Origin: Entamoeba histolytica HM-1:IMSS
Lineage: Eukaryota > Evosea > Mastigamoebida > Endamoebidae
Direction of reading: 5' to 3'
NCBI RefSeq assembly: GCF_000208925.1
Contig: NW_001914926.1
Coordinates: forward strand, 5,251-29,796
DNA length: 24,546 nucleotides
Part shown: positions 1 to 9,691 of the stretch, one piece after another
Numbering within the stretch: position 1 is the first letter of the stretch
How the letters are laid out: the number at the start of each line of letters is the position of its first letter
Notes under the pieces: generated by a model
The model's input: only the letters and a program-made list of their open reading frames with translations
Database searches by the model: none
Told to the model about the DNA's origin: nothing
Position numbers and translations under genes: made by a program

Positions 1-520
1 ATTATCCTTTTATATTAATAATGTTTATTCATAAATGTACTGTTTATTTATAATCATCAATTTCTTTATATATAAATATTTTATTTATCATTTTACTTTC
101 TTATTTATTATATTTTTATTCAAATTTATCATTTCATGTATCATTACTACTTTATATTTCCACTTATGTTATTATTATTTTTGTTTATCCTCTTTTTATA
201 TTGTCTTGTTATTATTTATTATTATGTTTGTTATTTTTATAACAACGTTTGTTGATTAAATATTATGACAAGGTGATTCTATTTTATATTCTTTATTTTA
301 TAATGATATTGTTGAATAAAATAAAACACAGACTGTTGATATTACATATTTTATTTATAAAAGATAAATATAATATCAGAAATTATTGTTTATTTTCATA
401 ACTAATTTGATATTGAATTTATATATTTTTGAGTTAATATATATATATTTATACTTGTATTTTAAACAAACGAATCAGTCTTAATCAATAATTATTATTT
501 ATTTCTTTTTTACTTCATTT
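1..520. other. A+T-rich intergenic DNA, no gene seen
   Basis: This stretch is almost pure A+T with runs of TTATT and TATA. The one open frame here (35-259, plus) translates to a Phe/Ile/Tyr-only peptide of the kind expected from T-rich DNA, so I do not call it. I see no RNA gene, tandem array or protein similarity. Confidence 0.6.
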
Positions 521-1142
521 TCAATTATTCCAGATTGATCTTTTCATTTCAATTACAATAATTCGTTTTGGTTGAAATGTTCTTGAAGTTCTTTTCCACA
601 AAGTGCATTTCTTATTCCTTCATATTCAAAGGAAAATTGACTACAAAATGATTTTGTTTTATCATTTTCTTTAAGAACATTAATATCATAATGTCCAAAC
701 CCAAACAACAAATTATCCAAGTGTGTATCTAACCAAAATGCATATTGTGATTCTATAATATCAAATTTCATCATTCCTTCATTTCTTCCATTTGATTCTA
801 ATGAAAATATAAATGATTTAAATCATTTATAAAACCACCTTTATCAATTTTAGAATTAACATATCCTCCAAATTTATTTCCATCTTCATCTTCAATAATA
901 ATTATTATATGTTGTTTATTAATTATTCTTTGATCGAATACTGATTTAGTTTTATTCCAATCATCAATATCTGAATCAAATAGTATATTTCCTACTTTTC
1001 TATTTGTTCATTCTTCTATTTGGTGAATTTCTTCTATTGTTTTAATTTCTCTCATTCTTTGTAGTATTTCTTGTTTCCTTCTTTTTTTCTGTTTCATCCA
1101 TCCTATCAAATATTCCTTCTCCTTTTGTAATAGCTTGTTCAT
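521..1142 (-). pseudogene. Decayed TLDc-domain protein gene
   Basis: This is a broken paralogue of the intact TLDc gene at 22982-23548. On the minus strand, pieces in different frames read EEIHQIEEW-like, NILFDSD.DDWN, VFDQRI, FGGYV.SKIDK, GMMKFDI, KTKSF..QFSFEYEG and finally FQPKRIIVIEMK, in the same order as the intact copy. At least three lesions are visible. The Trp codon of the EEW motif is TGA near 1005-1007. There is a frameshift near 810-830. A second frameshift near 590 puts the final PKRII strand in another frame, ending at a stop at 521-523. The upstream part (about 1060-1190) is ambiguous: the ATG at 1142 opens one frame, but the neighbouring frame also looks coding. TLDc domains are known from oxidation-resistance proteins and V-ATPase regulators. 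This copy should make no complete domain. Confidence 0.8.
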
Positions 1143-1522
1143 TGTCTAAAAACCATATTAAAGTCATTACAATAACAACTGCGTTTTGGCATTGTTGAAT
1201 TAAATTATTCTTGTGTAGTTGATATGTGTTAAACCCATTTATGTTTTATTGTATCAGTCGATGTTGTATCAAGTTAATTGACAAAATAAATTAAAAATAA
1301 CAGGTTATATGTCTGTTTAATTAATTCAATAACTAACATGAACTATCCTCATTAATAATATATAATACTGAAATAAATTCAATAAACAGTTATTGAACAA
1401 AGAAATAAGAGAATAATAAATAATTAATATTAGATTATTTCAATTTTTCGTTTAGAATTTAAACCTAATAAAAAATAGTTTTCTGAAAAGAAACAATATA
1501 AGAAGTAAAAAATCATGTTCAA
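1143..1522. other. Intergenic DNA between two minus-strand genes
   Basis: A+T-rich sequence upstream of the TLDc pseudogene and downstream of the saposin-like gene. It presumably holds the 3' UTR of the latter. I see no further gene or repeat. Confidence 0.5.
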
Positions 1523-4500
1523 TTAAACATGTAATACGCATCTACCAACTTTGTAACACAATTCTTTTGGTGTTAAGTCTTTATTCTTTTCTTGGAATGC
1601 AACTGTACTTAATTTTAATGATGTTCTTAAACACAATGCAGGATTGCTAGAGCTTTCACATTTGTTATACATCTTTTTCATTACTTCTTTAGGAGACATA
1701 CGATCTCTTCTAACTTTTTGTAACAAGAATGCAGCAAGATTTCTACACATTGTGCATTTGACTTTAATTCCTTCAAGTCCATTTGGTGTTTTCTTTTCAC
1801 ATTCTTTAGCAATTGAAACCATTTTATTTAATCTCTTTTTGAGTCTTAACTTATACATTTTTTCATCTCTTAAAACTTCATTCATACGTTCATCAAGTAA
1901 GTCAATTTGAGTATAGAAATATTCTGTTCCTTTATTCCTCTTAATTTCCTTCTTCTTTGTTAATAATTCATTTCTTCTTTTAAGTAATTCTGCATGTTGT
2001 TTCTGGAAATTATGTATTCTGAATTTAGATAATCGTTTGACTCTTTCAACATGTTTTAATAATGCATTTTGAAGTTTCTTATGTTCATGCATAACTTTTT
2101 TTAATTTATTTTTAATTAATTCTCTAACATTCTTTAATTGTTCCATTTTATCTTCTGCTCTTTCTGAAATAATGTCTCCTGTTTCATGAACAGACCTATA
2201 TAATTTCTCAATCAATCTTTTATTATTTACTAATTTACTTCTTAACTTTCTAACTCGTTTAGAACTCTTTTTCATTGCTTTAATTAATTCTCTTGATTTA
2301 CGTGCTGCTTGTACAGTTTTTTCATCAATAGATCGAATAAAGATAACTTTATTTAATTGTTCTAATCCACTTCTAACCTTACTCTCTTCATTGTTAAGAA
2401 CTACTAATTCTTGTTTTAATTGTTTCATTCGAAGTGTGTTCTTCTTAAGTTCCTCAACTGATGCACTTTTAGATGATTGTAAAATTCTATTTAATTCATC
2501 TGCAATTTCTTCTTTACGACTTCTTAATCTATTTAAATGACTTTTGACTTCAATAACTTTCATCTTGATATCTTCATTTCTTTTTCTAGTTGCTTCACTA
2601 ACTTGACTTTCAATATCTGCAACTCTCTTTTCTCTTAAATTAATTTGTTGACTTAATTCTTCAACTCGATGTTGTAATTCTTCAACAACTTCTGCATATT
2701 CATTATGATTCTTTAAAACAAGAATTCTCTTTGTTGCTCTTTCTTTACTTTTAATTAATACTCTCACCATCTTTCTTTCACTTCTTAATTCATTTTTCAA
2801 TTCTTCAAAGATTTTATCTTCAATTTTTTCAACACTACGAATAGCTATTGATGCACGTGCATGTGCAGTTGCCAATCTACGAACAACATCATGAAGGTCT
2901 TCAATTAATCCTGATTTTTCTAATTTATTACTTGTTTGGCTTATTTTTTCTCTTAAAATACTTGCTTCATTTGATAAATCATCTTCTCTACTTTTTAATT
3001 CTTTAGCAACAACCTTCAAATGTTGATATTGTTTCTCTCTTTCCTCTTTTATTCTTTTTTGTTCATCAATTAATCGTTGATTTGCTTTTTGAACTTTCTT
3101 GTTAATTTCTGGTACTTTTTTTCTTAACAACTTAGCTTTTTCTGAAAAGATTCTACTTTGTTCTGAAGTATATTTCTTATTAGTCATAGCACGTTCAAGT
3201 CTTTCAATTCTTCTTTCCATTCTTCTTTTTTCTCTAATAGCATCTTTTTTAGCTTTCTTAAATGCAGTTACCTTAATTTTTTGATACTCTTTTTGAATTC
3301 GTTTCAAATCTTCATCATAGTCCTTTCGTGCTTTTAATTGTGCTTTACTTAAAAATGATAAACGTCGTTGTACTTTTCTCATTTCATTATCATTGCTGTT
3401 GTATTCTCCTCTTAACTCACTTAATTTTGATGCAGCAATATCCTTTAAAACTTCAACAGTTTGTTTCTTCAAATATGCTGTTTGTTCATTAATTTGTACT
3501 CTTAATTTTGTAATTTTATTATTTAATGTATTAGCTTGTTTTCTATATTCCTTTTCTTGTGCATTTAATCTATCCCTACGAGTTTCATATGCAATTCTTA
3601 CTATTTTAGATTTATTATAAACTGCAACACGAGCTGCTAACATTATTCTTAAATTCTTTATTTGTTTAATAGTAGCAACTCGAACTTTCTTAAGTTGATT
3701 AATAGTTTCAGTTAATTCTATCTTTTTACTGGGTGTAGTAAATTCACTTTCTAGCAATGGTAATGTTTCATTAATTGATTTTCTTACTTCTTCTAACTTG
3801 GCAATATAAAGTTTTCTTGTTTCTAACTTTTTCTTCATCCATGAAACTACTCTTTGTAAATTCTTTACTTTTAATTCTGTAAGTTCTTCAATGTGTGCTA
3901 CTCTTTTAGTAAGGAGAGAAGTTTGTTGCTCTTTGTCTTTAATATCTCTTAATAATACTTTCTTATGTCTATATAATCTACGTAATTGAACAATTAATCT
4001 TTTTTGTTCATTTTCTGATTTTATTTTTTGTTTCTTAGCATTTTGAATAGTTTGTCTTAAATCTTTATCTAATTGTTCTTTTAATTTAATGTCTTTTTCT
4101 TCTCCATTCTTTTTTAATTGTTCTTCAAAAACTGAAAGTGATGTTTGCTGTTTATTAATAGATTCTTGAGATACTTCAATTTCTTTAATTTTTTCTTTAA
4201 TCTGACTCTCTACATCAATTAATTGTTGTTTCATTACAGTAACATCTTTACTCATTTTATTAACTTCTTCTTGTAACTTTCCTTTTTTATGTTCTACTTC
4301 TTTTTGTGTAGAGTTAATAATTCTTTCGTATCCCTTAATAACACTTTCTACAACAGTAGAAAATCGTTGGTCTTGAATAGAAGTATTATTAGTTTTAGTT
4401 GCATTTTCTACCTTAGTGACATTACTTTGAGTAATATTATTTTGAGTAGAATTGACTTGAGTCTTGTTATTGTTGAGTGTTTTTTCCTTCATTAATAAGT

Positions 4501-4705
4501 TCTGTGATTTTTTTTTCAATGTGTCCCATAATGAATCTTCAAAGTCATCCATTTCCTATATTATAAATCTTATTTTCTCACTTTATTTTATTTTTTCATC
4601 ATAAAATAACTCTTTATTTGAACAGAAACAAACAAAATCTTCTTCAAGTGAATGGGCAGTGGTATATACAAAAAGTATACAGAAAATGAGATATAATCCT
4701 CTCAT
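1523..4705 (-). CDS. Secreted coiled-coil protein with C-terminal saposin-like domain, two exons
   Basis: Exon 1 is 4634-4705, the intron is 4556-4633, and exon 2 is 1523-4555. The spliced product is 1034 residues. Residues 1-19 (MRGLYLIFCILFVYTTAHS) form a clear signal peptide. Residues 59-82 hold a cluster of N-glycosylation sequons (NST, NIT, NVT, NAT, NNT, NTS). Residues about 85-930 are almost continuous Lys/Glu/Arg-rich coiled coil. The last 77 residues carry six cysteines spaced C-x2-C-x28-C-x8-C-x24-C-x5-C (C958, C961, C990, C999, C1024, C1030), which is the saposin-B/SAPLIP pattern. Family knowledge: saposin-like domains bind or perturb lipids, and in amoebae they include the pore-forming amoebapores. 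Whether this domain is lytic, fusogenic or only lipid-binding cannot be told from sequence. Starting at the exon-2 ATG (4552) would give a 1009-residue protein without a signal peptide, which fits poorly with sequons and a disulfide domain. It is divergent from the aminotransferase gene, with 281 nt between start codons. Confidence 0.82.
4556..4633 (-). other. 78-nt intron of the saposin-like gene
   Basis: Read on the minus strand it starts GTTTGTTTCTG at 4633 and ends TTTATAATATAG at 4556. This matches the short GTTTGT...TAG introns typical of Entamoeba. It is phase 0: exon 1 ends GAA GAA GAT TTT and exon 2 begins GAA ATG GAT GAC. In-frame stops inside the intron (for example TAA in AAATAAAG) mean splicing is required to join the signal peptide to the body. 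Confidence 0.8.
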
Positions 4706-4735
4706 GTTTTTGATATTATAAAAAATTCAGTTATC

Positions 4736-4743
4736 AGTTCATT
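4736..4743 (-). promoter_or_regulatory. GAAC-like core promoter element
   Basis: The minus strand reads AATGAACT about 31-38 nt upstream of the exon-1 ATG at 4705. This matches the GAAC element described in Entamoeba histolytica core promoters. It supports 4705, not 4552, as the real translation start of the saposin-like gene. No convincing TATA-like motif was seen beside it. Confidence 0.5.
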
Positions 4744-4986
4744 TTTTATTTTTTAGTCTTTTTTAAAAATCAACCACTTCCTTATCACAAAAATTTCAAT
4801 TTTTTTATTTATTTAGTTTTTATTTTCATCTTTTTTTATTATTTTTTAGTTCTTCTATTTCTTTCTATAATAATCATTTCCTCATAAAAGTTATATTTAG
4901 TATTTTTCAATTCTATTTTAAAAACATCCATAAAAATAGCAAAAAAAGAAAAACACAAAATTTTAGATTGATTTTAAATTCCAGTG

Positions 4987-6177
4987 ATGAGTAAATTCCA
5001 ATTTGATACACTTCCTTGTCGTATTGGGACTGACTCATTTAAATATGCTGTTCGTCCATACCCTATTAATGAGAATGTTCCATTACATCCCCATTGGGTT
5101 GCTGATATGGATTATCCATCATGTCCAGTTATTATTGATGCCATAACAAAAGCAGCTGAGACAGGGATATACGGATATTCCAATATCCCCAAAGACCTTT
5201 ATAAAATTATTTCACAATACTTAAGCAAACAAGGATGGGAATTAAGTGAAGAACATTTAAAAGAAGTAATGATATTATCTCCAGGAGTAGTTACAGGAAT
5301 ATCTGTTGTTTTAACTTCATTAACAAATGTAGGAGATTCTGTAATGTTTCAAATTCCATCTTATCCACATTTCTTTGAATCAGTTGAAGGTATAAATAGG
5401 AAAGTAGTTAATAATCGTTTAGTTCAAAAAAATGGAGTTTGGAGAATTGACTTTGAAGACTTTGAACAACAAATTATTTCTGAAAATGTTAAAGCATTTA
5501 TATTATGCTCTCCACAAAACCCAACAGGAAGAGTCTTTGATAAAGATGAATTAGAACAAATGATCAATATTTGTAAAAAACATAATGTAATTATTATCAG
5601 TGATGAAATTCATTGTGACTTATTATTAACAAAACAACATCTTCATACTGCCTCATTACCAAATGCAAAAGACATAACTATTACTATGTTAGCTCCAAGT
5701 AAAACATATAACATTCCAGGATTATCACAAGCCTTTATGATTTGTGAGAATGATGAGATGAGAACAAAAATTTTCCATGTAGCAAGTGGATTATCTATTT
5801 GTTGGGGAAATTTATTTGGACATATTGGAATGAAAACAGCTTATAGTGGTGAATGTTCTGATTGGTTAAAAGAGTGTCTTGAGTACATAAAAGGGAATGT
5901 AAAACTTATTACAGAATTTATTCAAAACCAACTTCCATCAATTCAAATTACTCAACCAGAAGCAACATACTTATTATGGATGAACTTTTCTAAGTATGGA
6001 ATTAGTTCAGATAAAATTGATGATCTTCTTGGTCAACGAGGTATTATCTTTAACCAAGGTAAGGCATTTGGAAAAGGATTTGATTTATTTAGAAGATTTA
6101 ATATTGCTACTTCAAGAAAAGAAATTCAAAGTGTCTTAGATTTATTATATGATGCATTTAAACCTTATGAAAAATAA
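4987..6177 (+). CDS. MalY/PatB-type PLP aminotransferase / C-S lyase
   Basis: A 396-residue fold-type I PLP enzyme, full length for the MalY/PatB (cystathionine beta-lyase-like) branch of class I/II aminotransferases. Visible motifs are HPHWVADMDYP at 35-44, NPTGRVF with N178, SDEIHCDL with D206 (pyridine N partner), APSKTYNIPGL with the predicted Schiff-base lysine K239, and FRRFNIATSR with R370 as the likely substrate carboxylate anchor. The WVADMD and SDEIHCD motifs favour C-S lyase-type enzymes over aspartate or alanine aminotransferases. It probably acts on cystathionine- or cysteine-like substrates in the cytosol, but the substrate is not proven. I chose ATG 4987; the GTG just before it at 4984 is not a normal eukaryotic start. 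Upstream, TATTTTAAAAAC near 4914 may serve as TATA-like DNA. No intron or break is visible. Confidence 0.92.
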   Translation: MSKFQFDTLPCRIGTDSFKYAVRPYPINENVPLHPHWVADMDYPSCPVIIDAITKAAETGIYGYSNIPKDLYKIISQYLSKQGWELSEEHLKEVMILSPGVVTGISVVLTSLTNVGDSVMFQIPSYPHFFESVEGINRKVVNNRLVQKNGVWRIDFEDFEQQIISENVKAFILCSPQNPTGRVFDKDELEQMINICKKHNVIIISDEIHCDLLLTKQHLHTASLPNAKDITITMLAPSKTYNIPGLSQAFMICENDEMRTKIFHVASGLSICWGNLFGHIGMKTAYSGECSDWLKECLEYIKGNVKLITEFIQNQLPSIQITQPEATYLLWMNFSKYGISSDKIDDLLGQRGIIFNQGKAFGKGFDLFRRFNIATSRKEIQSVLDLLYDAFKPYEK

Positions 6178-7040
6178 TTTAAAGTATGCTAATTCATTTT
6201 TTGATTGTTTATTTTTTGTAAAATTCTTCAGTACTTTCAGAAAACTTAATAAAATAAAATACCTTTTTATACTAAACTAATATATAATATCATTAAGAAA
6301 ATATGAAATAAACGGAAAAAGAAGAAGGATAATATTTTAATTGAGACAAACATTGATAATTGATAAGAATAATTTGTATATTATAAAATGAATTAAAAAA
6401 ATACTAAAAATAACATTGTCGTTGTACAATACTTAAATAGAAATAAAGTTTAATGTAATACGATTCTCAAGATATAATAGAAGTAATTCAGAGTAAAATT
6501 TGTTTTTGTTTGGTTTTGTTTTATATAAAAACAAATTCTATCAATTAGTTAGGTGTATGAAAAATTAATGATGAGGCTATTTTGTTATCATTAATTGTCA
6601 TGTATAAATCATTATATTCGTTTTTATAACTCAATGAGACATACCTCTTATTTTTTTTTTCTATTATACCTTTTTTTGCACCATTCATTTAATTAATTAC
6701 TATGTTGGAAGTATATCTTATAAAATCTACTTCTTTAAAAAGAAAGATAGAAAGAAAGTCTTGTAGCATCTAACAGATTAATTCTAGAAAGCTAAAAAGT
6801 AATAAGAGATATGAAGAAAGAATTTGTGTATCTAAAAAACTTCAGAGATTATATGAAAAACAAATTTATTTTCCGTACAAATAGAATTAAAGGAATGCTC
6901 TGGAAAGTGCTTCTTAAAGGTCGATTGAAAAAATTACAAGGAAAAATCGTGGATTAGTTGGTGTGAAAATTCTTTTGTTTCTTTATAAGTTTTAAGAACG
7001 ATTTGAACTAAAAACTCTTAAAAAACAAAATAAAAGAACA
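6178..7040. other. Long intergenic region with one doubtful small ORF
   Basis: An 863-nt A+T-rich gap, long for this compact gene block. The only coding-like piece is a 48-codon frame at 6811-6957, listed separately. I see no RNA gene, no tandem repeat and no obvious match to the LINE or TLDc sequences elsewhere in the window. Confidence 0.4.
6811..6957 (+). other. Doubtful 48-aa ORF or gene relic
   Basis: The frame runs from ATG 6811 to TAG 6955-6957 and encodes a very basic peptide. Its middle, IKGMLWKVLLKG, resembles the first motif of TBC (Rab-GAP) domains, R..vWk.LL. The rest of a TBC domain is absent on either side, so at best this is a relic. It could equally be chance coding in a long gap. 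I do not assign a function. Confidence 0.2.
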
Positions 7041-9518
7041 ATGCAAATTCAATTATTCATTCAAAGAAATACATCATTTGGTCATGCCATTCAAGTTTCT
7101 ATTAATAAAGAATTAATTCCAATGGAATACAAAGAAGGGTATTGGACAATAGAAATTACTTCAATAGAGAATGGATATTATTATTATGTTGAAACATCAT
7201 CATCAGAAATTATTAGAACAGAAACATTTCCACACTTATTTCCTTCTTTTAGTAATAACCAAATTAAAGTTGAAATGAGAGATCAATGGAATGATTCATT
7301 TGAACCATATTCTCCACAATTTTTCCAAGAAATAGTTTATTCTAGAAAACAAGAAGAAAGACCTTCACCTTTATCACGGGCTGTTGTTATCCTTAGATGT
7401 AAATGGCAAAGTGTACCTTCTGGATATAGTATATATGTTACTGGTTCAAGTTCAGAATTTGGTAAATGGGACACATACAAAGCACTTCAAATGAAGGCTG
7501 TTGGTATGTCTTGGTGGGAACTTTCTATTCCAATAGAAAATATTAGAGAGGCATTTGAATATAAATATTTTATGAAAAAAACAGAAGTTGTGTGGGAAGA
7601 TGGACCAAATAGATTATTTGCACCAATGTTAGGACCTTTTATTGGATGTAAACAAGCTGTTATTTATCAAGAGGATATTGTTAAATTTAATGGAAGTTAT
7701 AAAGCTGCAGGAATAAAAGTTTGTATTAGTGGAATAAATGGAAAAGGAATTGGATGTGGAGATATTAATGATTTATATGATATTATTAATTTTTGTGAAA
7801 AAAGTGGAATAAGTATTATAGAAGTTCTTCCAATTAATGATTATAACGATGTTTATTATACTCCAAATTCTCTTAATGCATTAGACCCAATGATATTATC
7901 ATTAAAAGGTTTTAAAATAACAAAAGAAATACAAGAAGTTATAGAAGGAGCAAAAAGAGAATTAAATTATGAGAAATGGATAGATAGAAAACGAGTGTTA
8001 TATTGGAAGAATAAAATCTTTCATTTAATTTTTAATTTAGAAAAAGAACGATATAAAACAGTTACATCAGTATTATTTGAAAAACAAAAAGGAGAAAATG
8101 ATCTTGAAATTTTTGTTGAAAAGAATAGAAAATGGTTATTGCCTTATATTGTATATAAATGTTGTGGAATGAATGGTGTACCAACAATGGAAAATTTAAA
8201 AAAATTATTATTAAATAATACTGAAGAATGTGTATTTAATATTTTTATTCAATTTAATTTATTTAAACAAATGAAAGAAATTTATAATTATGCTAAAGAA
8301 AAACATATTGGATTAATTGGTACACTTCCATTTAGTGTTAGTCATGACTCTGTTGATGCATGGATTAATTCTAATTTCTTTTGTGTTAATAAAGAAATAG
8401 TTGATATTATGAATCGTAAAAAATATTATGGAATACCATATAATTGGAATGAATTAGAAAGTAATGAATATTCATTATTTAAAGAACGTATTAAATTAAT
8501 GAAAACATTATTCCCTATAATTAAATTTGATTCAATTTCTTTCTTCTTTAGAACATGGGAAGTTGAAGAAAATGGAACATATGGATGTTATTATCCACAA
8601 AATGGATATACAAAACAAGACTTAAATTATAGAGGAATTAATGATTTAGATAGACTAACATATTGTTATATTAGAGATCATACATTAACATCATTATTTG
8701 GTGAAGATAAAGACTATGTTATTGAAAATTTCCTTGTTGATAATAAAGATGGATCATATAATTTATCTGCATCATTTAGAAATGAAAACCAAATAAGGAA
8801 TGAATCAGGACTTAAAGAAAAGAGAGCATCAGATAGAAAAATTATTGACGGATTAATAAAATTATTAAACAACGTTATATTATATCAAATTGGAGATAAA
8901 TATATTCCATCTCCTTATATAAAAGATACTTATAGTTCTTATGATGAATTAGAACCATCTGTTCAAGAAAATATAAATAAATTATTTGAAGAATTTTATG
9001 AAAGAAGAAATTATCAACTATGGAAACAACAAGGAAAAAGAATATTGTCTTCTTTTTGTGATTCTCAAACAATTTATATTGGACAATGTGAACGTGCATT
9101 TTATGAGGAATTAAATAATTTAAAAATTATTACTAATGATTTCTTAAATAGTAATTCATTAATTGAGTCATCTGAAACTCAAACACTAAGAGCATATTGG
9201 GAATATAATAGAGATCAACTTTGGAATCAATTAAGAAAAGATGGAAATCCACCTCAATTTTGTACTACACAAATTATGAAGGAATTAATTACAATGAAAA
9301 TGAATTTACCATCTTTGTTTGTTATATTTAATGTACAAGATATTATTGGGTTGAGAGATTATTATATTATGAATAAAAATCCTCATTTAGAATCATGGGT
9401 AATGGATGATAAATTAAAGTATAAATTAAGTGTTACAACTGATGAATTGAATGGAGATTATGATCTTCAAAATATGATTTTACATTTGATAACAATAACT
9501 GGAAGAAATATGAATTAA
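7041..9518 (+). CDS. DPE2-like 4-alpha-glucanotransferase (GH77), probably catalytically impaired
   Basis: An 825-residue protein with the plant DPE2 / amoebozoan disproportionating-enzyme layout: two starch-binding CBM20-like domains (about 1-100 and 113-215, the second with IYVTGSSSEFGKW) followed by a GH77 barrel (about 220-815). Recognisable GH77 landmarks are GKGIGCGDINDL (234-245), VLPIND (262-267), GTLPFSVSHDSVDAWI (427-442) and TLRAYW (715-720). The family transfers alpha-1,4-glucan segments in cytosolic glycogen and maltose metabolism. The catalytic sites look eroded. The nucleophile segment, usually R-[IV]-D-H, is K-F-D497-S. The acid/base segment, usually GEDLG, is G-Q682-C-E. The HD before the TLRAWW motif is S711-E712. 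It is an intact frame with no stops, so it is a maintained protein, perhaps a glucan-binding or regulatory pseudoenzyme. The ATG at 7041 is the first in frame and leads directly into the first CBM20. Confidence 0.85.
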   Translation: MQIQLFIQRNTSFGHAIQVSINKELIPMEYKEGYWTIEITSIENGYYYYVETSSSEIIRTETFPHLFPSFSNNQIKVEMRDQWNDSFEPYSPQFFQEIVYSRKQEERPSPLSRAVVILRCKWQSVPSGYSIYVTGSSSEFGKWDTYKALQMKAVGMSWWELSIPIENIREAFEYKYFMKKTEVVWEDGPNRLFAPMLGPFIGCKQAVIYQEDIVKFNGSYKAAGIKVCISGINGKGIGCGDINDLYDIINFCEKSGISIIEVLPINDYNDVYYTPNSLNALDPMILSLKGFKITKEIQEVIEGAKRELNYEKWIDRKRVLYWKNKIFHLIFNLEKERYKTVTSVLFEKQKGENDLEIFVEKNRKWLLPYIVYKCCGMNGVPTMENLKKLLLNNTEECVFNIFIQFNLFKQMKEIYNYAKEKHIGLIGTLPFSVSHDSVDAWINSNFFCVNKEIVDIMNRKKYYGIPYNWNELESNEYSLFKERIKLMKTLFPIIKFDSISFFFRTWEVEENGTYGCYYPQNGYTKQDLNYRGINDLDRLTYCYIRDHTLTSLFGEDKDYVIENFLVDNKDGSYNLSASFRNENQIRNESGLKEKRASDRKIIDGLIKLLNNVILYQIGDKYIPSPYIKDTYSSYDELEPSVQENINKLFEEFYERRNYQLWKQQGKRILSSFCDSQTIYIGQCERAFYEELNNLKIITNDFLNSNSLIESSETQTLRAYWEYNRDQLWNQLRKDGNPPQFCTTQIMKELITMKMNLPSLFVIFNVQDIIGLRDYYIMNKNPHLESWVMDDKLKYKLSVTTDELNGDYDLQNMILHLITITGRNMN

Positions 9519-9691
9519 TTCATTTAAACCACTTTTTCATTTTACAAAGTTTTTTATTTTTCTTTGCTGTTTATTTTTATGGAGTTTTTTCTTTTTTTAT
9601 TATGGAAGTTTTCAAAATTTGAAGGAGTTTTTTTAAATAAGAATCAAAGTTAAAACTCGAAAAAAGAAGTTACAAATACTACTAGAAGTTA

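Noticed and set aside
35..259. Open frame of 74 codons, plus strand
   Set aside because: It is made almost only of Phe, Ile, Tyr and Leu, as T-rich DNA always gives; there is no homology and no promoter signal.
1644..4495. Plus-strand frames opposite the saposin-like gene
   Set aside because: Antisense shadows of Lys/Glu-rich coiled-coil codons.
4552..4552. ATG at 4552 as the start of the coiled-coil gene
   Set aside because: An upstream exon with a signal peptide, consensus intron borders and a GAAC-like promoter element fits better.
8875..9099. Minus-strand frame opposite the glucanotransferase
   Set aside because: Antisense shadow; the plus-strand frame has clear GH77 homology here.
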